64,000 bases of DNA from positions 62,566,501 through 62,630,500 of the forward strand of contig NC_091124.1 of the NCBI RefSeq assembly GCF_040183065.1. Reading direction: 5' to 3'. Of the stretch, positions 30,074 through 42,000 are shown piece after piece. The notes below the pieces were generated by a model. That model did no database searches. It was not told the DNA's origin and worked only from the letters and a program-made list of their open reading frames with translations. The DNA comes from Periplaneta americana. Lineage: Eukaryota; Arthropoda; Insecta; Blattodea; Blattidae. The translations under genes and the position numbers were made by a program. Numbering within the stretch: the first letter of the stretch is position 1; each line of letters begins with the position of its first letter.

Positions 30074-33000
30074 GTAAGTTGGTATGTTGACAGTAATGAA
30101 GTGTGAATACAAGTGTGGAGTTCAACAACAATAGTCAAGTTCTCAGTTCTTATTGTACCCTAATATATTTATTGCTAATTTGTAAATTAATAACTTTCAT
30201 GTGTCATTTAATTAAAAAAAATTGAATAAAAAAGAAGCTTACCCAAGATTATAGCTGCATGTCAGAGAAGGAAGGACGGAAAAAATTAATACACATACAC
30301 AGGGTGGAAGGGAAATAATTGTACAGATTGAAAGGGACGAAAGAGTACATTTAAATGAATAGAAAGAAGTCTAACTTACAGTATATTACGTGTTGTGATT
30401 AAATTCACGGTTAATTAGAAATTTAATTGAGTTGAAAGTTTCAGCAGTCTGACAACATCGCCGCTAACATACTGCTGTTTCTTCTCGTAATACATATGTA
30501 AGTGGTCAACAGACTCAGGTCTGTCCACCTTGGTGAACTACCTCCCATCTCCCTTTTTGGTTACTATGTTGCAATCTGGTCACGTCAGTCATTGGCTTCA
30601 AATTAGTGGTTTTAAAGTTAAACTTATATGAAAATCGTCCATGCTATTGAAATATGCCATAGAGATAAACAATTCTTTATTAGATTTTCTATCGATATGG
30701 ACAAAAATCATGATCCTACTCGCAGTAGTTACCGAATAAGAGGGTGTTAAACATTTGAGAAAAAACATTTTTTCGTGAGAAAACTATGGACTTTCCATCA
30801 ATATGGTGTTACACTTTTTTTGTTACGTATAGCATGAACTATTTGCTCTGAAAATCTGCAGGATTATTTCACTTCCACCTTGTATATTTTTCAAACTATA
30901 AATTATATTAATGTTTTTTTTATAATATTGGTTATAATATTACTGTGTCTTATGGCAACCCTGAAGTAAGGATAGCTACCCTCATGGGTTTCTATATGTT
31001 GACTACATCTGAATTCTAATGATTTGATCTTGTCTGTTTTGGGATGGCATCTAACTTAGTAATCTAATAGTAGTAAAATCATGATGTTCATTTTCTGATA
31101 CTATTTACATATTTTTAAAATAAAAAAGGCCTGGTGTGTTTTCTGTTTTATACTTATGTTGTGTGATTGCTGCAGAAATAAACTAGGTTGATCTGTTACA
31201 GTGGAGATAAATATTTATTGAATATCGACAGAATATTACATAAAAGACACTTTTTTTTCATGTGCTGTTTAATTAGGTGGTTACATTTAGAAAAGGTTAT
31301 TGTTTCTCACGCATTGTTTACTAATATTCTTCACCACTTTGACTTACACCACCATCTCCATCTTCTATTCACTATTACGTCCCACCTCCACTTGTGAAGT
31401 TCTTTGTGTGGAGTGTGGCACTCTATGAGGCAGAAACATGGACATTACGACGAAGTGAAGAGAAATGACTAGAAGCATTTGAAATGTGAATATGAATAAG
31501 AATGGAAATGTGAAATGGACAGACAGAATAAGAAATGAAGCTGTGTTGGAAAGAGTGGGTGAGACTGATTTAGAGGAGAAAAGGGAATTGGCTGGGTCAC
31601 TGGCTGAGAAGAAACTGCCTACTGAATGATGCTCTGGAAGGAATGGTGAATGGGAGAAAATTTCGTGGCAGAAGATGATGTCTGATGATAGACGACATTA
31701 AAATATATGGATGATATGCGGAGACTAAGAGGAAGGCAGAAAATAGGAAAGATTTGAAAATGTTGATTTTGCAGTGAAAGACCTGAGGGGGGGGGGCAGA
31801 AAACTGTAAATGAATGACTGAATTACGAATCAGGGAGAGTCAGTTAAGTTACAAATTGAAGTAGCGACCTACAACTTTGAATAAGGTACTAGAAGCTATC
31901 ACTGCTAAATGGTAGTATTATCAATATGCCCACAAGCAAAGCAAAGAAGCAGCAGTTGCAAGATTGTAGCACCTCTGCATGAGTGTACAATTGGCAACTT
32001 GATCCGAGAATAACCATTAATTGAAATCTTGATTTGTAATTTTTTTTTTTCCATCGTGTTTCTTGTATTTTTGTAAATAGAAAAGTATTGTTCCAAGTTA
32101 TCTTCAAGCATTTAAACTATTCTGTTTTATTCTGATTTTATCCCGTAATTATACTATAGTTATAGTATATTGTATCTCTTTTTAACTTTGCCTCATTATA
32201 TTAATTTAATTTCATATTGTTTCATAGTGGCAGTAGTTCAAACTCTACTGATGATGATTCTTGGATGATTGGAGGGCTACTTGGATCGAGAAATACAGTT
32301 TTAAGGTTTCGATGCAGTGCTCTTTCGGATCCTCCTATGGATCCTCCTGCAAATGAGCTTCACATGACGTACAAAACAATTCAAGCAGAGACCAAACTAC
32401 TATCGGCTGTTCTTCACTCCCATGGCATGAGAGAGGTAAGTATTTCATTTACCATAATATTCATTACAGTATTTAATATTAATTTTACAGCAGAACTGAC
32501 AATATCATTCAGCAATAACGGAAAATTGAATCTTACAGTGCTTTGTTTGCAATCAAACCCAAGTCACATTGACAAAAGTCAGTTGCCGAGCTTTCTAAAT
32601 TATGCTCTGTAAAAAAGTATAGCTTGAACATTACACCAGTAGGCCACATATTTCAGTGAATCTTCTCGTAATATTCTTTGGTATTTCATCCATTTGAATG
32701 CAACTGTCTAAATATAGATTCAGTATTCATCTGTGACTGTCGTAATTTTATTGTTTGGAGTTCCTACCAGAAAATACTCAAAAAGCTATTCTTTAAAATT
32801 GTGCTAACTTAATTGAATGCCCACAAAAAGAAACTCAGCATTTGTCACATCATACGGTATGTAGCTAACTTTTACTTGAGTTCTTTAATATACTGGAATG
32901 AATCAAATTTCTTTATGTCAAATGATGTCAACCAGAAATCAAATTGTGTTGTAGGTCTAAATCCATCGATTTTATCACTGGCTGTTATGTTAATATTTTG

Positions 33001-36000
33001 ACCTCAAACTACTAATGATATTCAAAGCATTTGAATGTTCGAAAAATATGTCAACAGGGAAGACAAGTCTAAGAAACCAAAGATAATTGGAAAACAGGTC
33101 TGCGTATTCTGATTTCTCATCTTACAGGTACTTGTAAAATTATCATAGTTTTCGATTTCACAGGAATTTTTATTTTTTGAATGGGGTTAAGTATCGGTGG
33201 GATAATGAAGGTCGCAAACAAAAGTCTCGTCCAGAAGTAGGTCATACATTCAAAAACCACTGATCTACAGTGTTCGTTGGCAATTTATTAACGTGTTTGT
33301 TTATTGTCTCCATTTTTATGCCTGCTGATTCACCATAGATAGTGTTGGAAATATTCTATTGTGAATTTTTCCAGCAGTATATTAGAGGCTTTGAAATAAG
33401 TAAAACTTATTTTTGTTACCTCTTCTAAATCTGTGTAATGGAATCTTGACACTAGAATTTTTTGCTGCACACTGTTAGGTACCACTTAAATACAAATTTG
33501 TCTACTTTTACAATTTTCGTAACTTACTTACTTACTGGCTTTTAAGGAACCCGGAGGTTCATTGCCACCCTCACATAAGCCCGCCATTGGTCCCTATCCT
33601 GAGCAAGATTAATCCAGTCTCTACCATCATATCCTATCTCCCTCAAATCCATTTTAATATTATCTTCCCATCTACGTCTCGGCCTCCCCAAAGGTCTTTT
33701 GCCCTCCGCCTCCCAACTAACACTCTATATGCATTTCTGGATATTTGAAAAAATCGGAATTGTATTAATTCAATGCCACCAGGTTGTCTTTTCGACATTT
33801 CAGGTCTTCTCTCCTGGCATTGACTTAGTTGTAACTCACTTCTGAGGTTGGGGCGCCTGGAAGGCGGAGTTACATTACCCCGATGATATGATAGGATGAT
33901 TATGATAATGTGGTGCCAGGAGAGGTCTTAAATCTAAACTTAACCTAAATTCCAGACCATGGACGAACACAGGAATAATCCCCTTTAAGGAATTTTTGGT
34001 CACTACATTCTAAATACACACGTTTGTCAAACCATCTTTTCCTTTTAAAATACCCAAAGCCTGAGTTTTTTGCATTTAATATATATAATAATAGTGGGGG
34101 TCCTACAGCCTTTGCCGTATCGCACATTTCAACTGCCACTCGTTCTTATCTTCCCAGTCTTCAGAGCCTACATCTCTGGTGTTCATAGCATCCTTAATTC
34201 CAGCTTTCCATGATGTTCTGAGCCTTTCTCTCCCTCTTCTATAAATGTTAAATGTTACGTTTTATTTAACGACGCTCGCAACTGCCGAAGTTATATCAGC
34301 GTTGCCGGTGTGCCGGAATTTTGTCCCGCAGGAGTTCTTTTACATGCCAGTAAATCTACTGACATGAACCTGTCGCATTTAAGCACACTTAAATGTCATC
34401 AACCTGGCCCGGGATCGAACCTGCCATCTCGGGCATAGAAGGTCAGCACTATACCAACTCTGCCAACCAGGCCGACCCCTCTTCTATATGGTAGTGTGAT
34501 TGAAGAACTCTTTTTGGCCATCGTTCTTCCCTCATTCTCATCACATGACTGTACCATATCAACTGTTGTTGTTCACTGTGGTCAATCACTGTACTTTCTC
34601 TATTAACCAGTTGTCTTATCTTTTTGCTTCGTACGTGTTCAAACCATGAAATTCTGCATGACCGTTGCAAGTAATACATTTCAATGGCTTTAATTTTCCC
34701 TTTATCTTTTGCTGTAAATTGCCAGCATTTGCATTTTAAATTATTTAGCTATTTTCCATGCATCACATTTCTCTCATTTTGAATACTCTAACACAGGTTT
34801 TAAAAGTCAAGTCCTTTCATGACATAATGAAACACAGATTAAATGAAAATGTAGAGTGAACACAAACATCTATTGTTACGAGGGTTGGTGAGAAAATAAT
34901 GCCTCTTATTTTTTTCTCTTTTAATTTACAAGAAAGTTAAATTAAATTTACATAGCATAATGGCCACAACATTAACGATTAATTTGTCACTTTTCAGTAT
35001 AATCTCCGCCTTTTTCCACAGTTTTTGCCCATCTTGAAACAAGAGCATGTATTCTAGTGCGGTAAAAATCACGGCCCTTCTTCCTCAGCCATTGGTGCAC
35101 GGAATTTTTCAGGGCCTCCTCATCTTCAAAGTCATGCCCACAATGAGTTTACTTTAGTGGACCAAAGAGATGGAAGTCTGATGGTACTAGGACAGGGCTG
35201 TATGGTGATTGATGCAAGACTTTCCAACCAATTTAATTTTCGCAATCTCGCCAGTGGTGTATAGACTGGTGTGTGGTCTTGCATTGCTGTGCAAAAGAAG
35301 AATATCTGCCATAGCTGTGCTTTAACCTTATTGAGGGTTTCGACATATTGGACAAAATTTATTGTGTGCCCTAAAAAATCAATCAGAATCACAGCATCTG
35401 CATCCCAAAAGACTGTCGCCATAACTTTCCCTGCAGATCGCACAGTTTAAATTTTTTCTTCTTTTGGTGAAGTTGTGTGATGCCATTCCATCGACAGACT
35501 CTTAGACTCAGGTTCAAAAAAATGAACCCAAGTCTCATCTCCAGTCACAGTTTTCGCCAAGAACTCCTCCCCATCCACGCTGAAGCGCTGCAACAAAGCT
35601 TAGGCTATTTTTTCTTGTTTCTTTATTCTGATCTGTCAACATTTTTGGTACAGCATGCACAAACTTTAGAGTAGCCCAGTTTACCAATAATGGCCATCAC
35701 ATTGCCTTTACCAATGGAGAGCATGTAACACAATTCTTCTGTTGTTACCTGGTGGTCTTCACAGATGATCTCGTTGACTCGCTGGATGTTGTGCAGAATC
35801 ACTGCAGTCACTGGCTGGCCCTTTGATTTTCATCAGCCAAGGTGTTTTCTCTTTCACATTACCAACTTATTAAAGGAGAAAAAAATAGGAGACATTACTT
35901 TATGACTGACCCTCGTAAATGTTTCAAACTGAAGCATGTCTTCTACTTTTCCAACATCTTGATTTGCAGTTAAAATTCTTTATTTTGTATATGCAATTTG

Positions 36001-39000
36001 TTCCTACCCTCTAAGGGAGTGTAAATACTTAGGATAGAGTGCAGTAAACTATCTTTCACTTCAAACATTTTGTATAGGCTACTCAACTTGATATGAATTA
36101 AATTGAGACATCTTGGCAATATGAACTCATCCATAATGAGAGTTAAATTTTGCAAAGAGAGGAAAGACAAAACCCATGTTCATCTTGGAGAATATCTGCT
36201 TTAGGGAGAAGGTTTAATATAGTACTCTGTATACCTGTTCTGAAATTTATCTGTTACTAGTGGTGTGCATTTCACGAGAGAGAGTCCACATCTGTAGAGT
36301 AACGGTTAGCGTGTCTAGCCACGAAACCGGGTGGCCTGGGTTCAATTCCCGGTCGGGGCAAGTTACCTGGTTGAGATTTTCCCTCAACCCAATATGAGCA
36401 AATGCTGGGTAACTTTCGGTGCTGGACTCTGAACTCATTTCACCGGCATTATCACTTTCATCTCATTCAGACACTGAATAATCTAAGATGTTGATAAAGC
36501 GTCGTAAAATAACCTATTAAAAAAAATTCACGAGAGATGCGTCAAGAGGTTCGACTGTACATGCTCAATTAGACATTCTGGACTTATTCTGGCAGTATGG
36601 AGGAATGGCTAGAATGATGACTAACAGAGTTGAATTTAAATGGACGAGAAATGGCGAGTAAATTTCGTCTGAAGGTCTCTCATTAAGAGACAGGATTCAT
36701 TTATGTGCCATAATTTTATTCTGTAAACCTTTTAACTTTATTTCTCTTCCAAAGGAAACTGTGCCAAGATATTTTATCGTAAAAAATCCATTCTTCTTGG
36801 TGAGTCTTGGATTTAATGACAAGCATGGAACAGTTCGACCATGAAGGATGGCTTAGTTAAAACTTGCAGAGATTTGTAATGGTACAGACTTTGTATGGTT
36901 GATTCACCCAAAATTTTTATTGCATCACGAAAGTTGGCTCCTAAACAATATATTGTCTTTGTCTCTAGTTTTTCCCAACAACTTTTTGAACCATTTGTGG
37001 GTGTTTAAGAAATTTGGTTGTGATAGCTTATTGTAAGTCAACAGGACGTCATTTTTTACGTGAATACATCTTTATAATCAGACTGAAACATCTTCGTTTT
37101 CTTCTTCTGATTTAAGGTTGTATTTCAACTACAGCACTTAGGCAGAAATAGGCCATTGTGCACTCATGAGCTGGAAATTAACCCAGAAGACCACAATGTG
37201 ACACCAGCCATGTGATACTAGTGGGTTTAATTTCCTGAAATTCCTCAGTAGACAATATAGGTTTCCCGAGATAATGATGCCTGATTTGGCTTAGACCTGG
37301 ACAATCCAGCAAAATATGAGGTGATGAATTAACCTCCATTCCACATTTCCTACAAGTTAGGTCATCACTAAGGCTCAACAGACTGACACGTGGGGTACCA
37401 TGATAGAAACGGTGATGTGACATTTGCAGGATGATCCATCCCGACACTATAACTTCATGACTAATAACATGATTGAAATAAATGTGGTATCATTCGATTG
37501 GGTATATGACTACGATGTGAACATGACATTGAATTGTACTGCTCATGTGCGAGATGTGGAGGGGAACCTGTGATGACTGGCAGCTATTTTGGGTGTGGGC
37601 GAAAATTTCTATTGTGCTAGCACGCTAATTTTGGTGCCAAACAAAAGATCTTGTCTAGATCTGCCGATTTAAGCTAGATGTATTTACATAAAACCCACAG
37701 TCATGTCCCCAACACTGCCACACCCTGAGTTTTCAAAGTCGTCATTCTTTTTTTTTTCCTCTCATTCTTCTTTTCCTGGGAGACCAAGTTCGTCTTGAGC
37801 ACTTACATCTATTAATTTGGTCCATTGTTCATCTCGTTTACAGGGATTAAATATTGGTCCCTTTCACAGAGATTAAATAGGCAACCCAGAACTTATTTAA
37901 GGTGGCTGGTTAAAATTATGTAATTATTGTTACCGGAAGAGAGTTTAGCATTACAACATAATCGTGTTTCATAAAATTCAAATTTTCCTTTTCCACCATC
38001 TTGTTTGATGTCTGCCACGATCTCATTACTTTAGGTTTATAATTTATAATAATTTTTTGTATATGATCAACATTCATTCTGGCAGTGTGTTGAAGCCATT
38101 GCACTGCTATTTCCGAATTACTTTTACTACTTGTTTGTTTAACTTTTAATTTAGGTTATATGTAGGCCTATTGCATTTTTGATTATCTAATTGTGGAAGA
38201 GAATAAGTTAATGATTATATCCAGTGTTGAAAAACAACTAAAATGAAAATTCTAATGAAAAATTAAATCAAACAAAAATAAAAATTAATCAATTCTACAG
38301 TCCTTCATAACATAATTTCGTATGTCATCTTCTCACCGTCGACATCAGGTCAGTCATCTGTCCGAGAATTTTTTTATTTTTTATTTTTTTTATTGTCGTG
38401 ATGTTGATTTGTACGTAAGTTTCAGCCTTATATATAAATAAGGCTTTTACTTTAAAGTAATATAAGAAGATATTAAAATGATTTTTCGTTCCAACTTAGT
38501 TATCCTTTTCTTGAAGGCATTTAATTAATCAAATTTTGCTTCAGGTTGCCAGAGCTCGAATGAGAGGGTTAGGATGCTACAGCAACTTTCGAGAAAAGTT
38601 ATTTGAAATTCTTTTGATGAAATCATAAAATGATTCAATCTCTAACATCTCTTGGAGCTGTGCATTTGATGTGGTATAGTCAGTACCAGTGACTTTTAAG
38701 CAGACTGATCATTGGATTGCATGTAGTCTTCTGATGATTCTTGGATGGGCGGAATTCCAAACTTCACAACCATATGTCATCACTGGTCTTATGACCGATG
38801 TATAAAGCCTTACTTTGAGGGGAAGGTTAAGATACGGAGATCTAATCAGTGGGTATAAGTGAATAAATCTGGCCAGAGCTTTGTTTCTTGCATATTCTAC
38901 ATGTTCACTGTAGCGCAGACGTTTGTCGAGAATCACTCCTAGATATTTAACTTCATTCTTGTAGTCAATGTTTTCTGAGAAGAGACGAAGGCAATCTGGT

Positions 39001-42000
39001 TTTTTAGGTTTCCTATGGTAGCTTGTGTTTTTTTCAATATTTACTTTTACTCTCCAATTTGTAAGCCACGTTTCTAGAGCATTGAGTTGTGTTTGTAACT
39101 TGATGTGGGCATTGTTGATGTTGAAGTCACTTGTGTAATACACAGTATCGTCTGCATATAATCCTAATTTACAATTAGCAGAGCGTGGCATGTCATGAAC
39201 ATAGACAGAATAGAGATGTGGTGCAATTATGGAACCTTGTGGAACTCCTGAGTGAACATTTTGAACTGCTGAAAGTTCATTTTCCATTTTAACTTGAAAG
39301 GTTCGATCTGAAAGAAAACTGTGAATTATATGTACAAGTCCGTCGTCTATGGTGAGTACTTGTAGTTTATGGAGAAGACCAGAGTGCCAGACTGTATCAA
39401 AAGCTTGAGCGATGTCGAGAAAAACTGTCATTGTATGCTGATCTGTGTGAAAATGATCTTTGATGTGAGTAGTGATTCTTTTTAACTGATGAGCTGTGGA
39501 GTGATGTTTCTTAAAACCGAACTGTTGGTGATGAGTTCTTGATGGTGTCTGAAGAAGAGGAAGTAGACGTCTTGCAATGATTTTTTCTAAAATTTTTCTG
39601 GGAATACTTAGCAGACTAATAGGCCGTCTGTTATTAGGAACTGTTGGGTTCTTTTTCGGTTTAGGAAATGTAACAATATGAGCATGTTTCCAGGATCTAG
39701 GGAAATATTTATGTTGCAAGCATGCATTATAAATTTTTGTAAGATGTGTAAGGGCCAATTGCGGAAGGTGAGTTAACATTTCAGTTGTGATTTTATCTGG
39801 TCCAGGTGATTTCTTTTGTTTACTTTCGAAGATTATAGTTTTTACTTCTGTGGACGAAGTTTGAGCTATATCATGTTTGACGGGAAGACTTAGCAAATTT
39901 TGTATTTGAGATTCTATATTATGGACGAATTGTATATTTATTGGAGTGTTGTTTGGCCAGAATCTCTGTTCTAAGGAAGTTGCAATGACATTTGCTTTAT
40001 CAATTGGTTTGTAATATCTCACTCCATTGTTGTCAACTATTGCTGTATTTGAAATTTTCTTTGATGTGCCTTGTAGTTTCTTACTTAAGGACCAAAATTG
40101 TTCTGGTTTTTCTGTAATCTTTTCAACTGCAGATTCAAACTCTTGTATTCGGTGAGATTTTATTTTTCTTTGGAGAGCTTTGTTAAGTCGATTATAGCAT
40201 CGTTTAGCTTGTGGGTTACCAGTTTCATGCCAATTCTTTCTTGCTTTATGTTTTGCTTTGATAAGGAAGAGAAGTTCATTATTTTCTTGCAAGTCGAGGT
40301 CATGATCTTCTATGCAACTGGAAGAATTTCTATAAGCGTCATGGATAGTATCAGTAAGGATCTGTATACCGGATTCTATATCGTCTTTAGTGACTAAATT
40401 TGGATTTCCTGGGAGAGTTTGTGTTAAGGTATTTTCAAACAAGTTCCAATCAGTATAATACTTCTTACGTGGTTTTTGACAAGAAAAAGAATTAGCTGTA
40501 TTAATAAGTATAAGAACAGGTAGGTGATCTGAATTAAGAGTGTTTAGTGGTTCAGTGATGGGGGGGGGGGGCATCCCATATGTTTTGAGAAGAAATATAT
40601 CTAGGACATCAGGTAGTTTATCTTTTTGATATGGGTAATAAGTTGGAAATATTGGGGCGAGAATGTAGTAATTGTGTTCTTCTGCATGTTTGAGGAGCAC
40701 GCGTCCTTTTGGATTTATTAATCTTGAGTGCCAGGATGTATGTTTGGCATTTAGATCACCACCAATGATAAATCTGGGGTGTGGACTGATGATTTTATCA
40801 AGTTCATTTGGAGAGAGATTTGAATTAGGAGGAATATATAGGGATGCAATCATTACTTCTTTTTTATCGAGAAGGAGTGTTATAGCTGTGATTTCAGCAC
40901 ACGTTAAGCCAATTATTTGGTCTGGAGCATAGGATATATTTCGCTTGATGATTATAGCAGTACCTCCTCCACGTCTGTAAGGCCTGTCAGAGTGAATGAT
41001 ATCGTAGTTATGTAATGTGAAACGATCAGTGGGTTCCAAATGGGTTTCTGTGATGAGAGCAATGTCGATACTGTGTTCAAGTAAGAGATATTGAAGTTTA
41101 ATGTCATTAGCATTGAAATTAATTATACGAAGGTTTTTAATTTGTGTTGGTTTAAGGAACATTTGTTTCTGGAGTCAGTATTGTTGTAATTGCTTCAAAT
41201 ATTATGAATAGTTTAGAGAATGTATCTGATGCCTGTTGCAATTTTAATGTAGTTTGTTTAATTTGATTAATAATCTTGGTAAAGCCTATGCTTTGAAGAA
41301 TAGTACAGAGTTCTTTAATATCCCCCATGAGTGTGTTTGTAGTAGTCTCTGTGTTGGAATTCGTTTTCGTCCAAGCTGGATTAGATGTAACTTTTGGCAA
41401 GCTTGGGAAATCATGTTGATTAAAAGTATAACCTATTTCTCTATTTCTTAGTCTCTGTTCTTTCAGAACTTGTTTTTGTTGCAGTACATTTCGATGTTGA
41501 AGAACTATGCTACATTGTCGGTAATTAGCAGTGTGTGATTCACCGCAATTTGCGCAAGTAGGTGCGACTGATGGTCCTTTCACTGGACAGTCTTCAAGTC
41601 TATGATTGTTACCACATTTTACACATTTAGTAGGTAGGCGATAGCCTGAAGACGTATGGCCATAGAGCTGGCAATTGTAGCATTGATATGTTTTTGATTT
41701 TGGGTTGTAAGTTTCAATTAATATTGATTGGTGACATATATATTTAAGATCATAAACTGTTCGCCCAACTTCATTATTTTTTAAGGACACAACCCATACT
41801 GGTAAGTTAAATTTTTCAACAATACCTGTTGTCTGTCGAGTAGTAGTGAGCTGTCGAACACCGATAACGGGAAAATCTAACATTAGTAACTCTTCTTGTA
41901 TTTGTTGAGCAGTTACTTGTACTGGAAGTTTCTTGATCACGACTTGTAGTGGCTTGTGTGATTTAGGAGTAAACGTATAAAATCCAATATGCTTATCTTG

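Noticed and set aside
32436-32612. Continuation of the TTLL5 ORF past 32435
   Set aside because: A consensus donor (gtaagt) occurs exactly where homology stops, and the next exon resumes in phase.
35477-35674. 65-codon + strand ORF
   Set aside because: Antisense of the mariner transposase.
38544-38627. Apparent + strand exon after 'tgcttcag' reading 'VARARMRGLGCYSN'
   Set aside because: It is the antisense of the Jockey ORF2 C-terminus ('NPLIRALAT') and does not fit TTLL5.
40098-40397. 99-codon + strand ORF
   Set aside because: Antisense shadow of the LINE ORF2.
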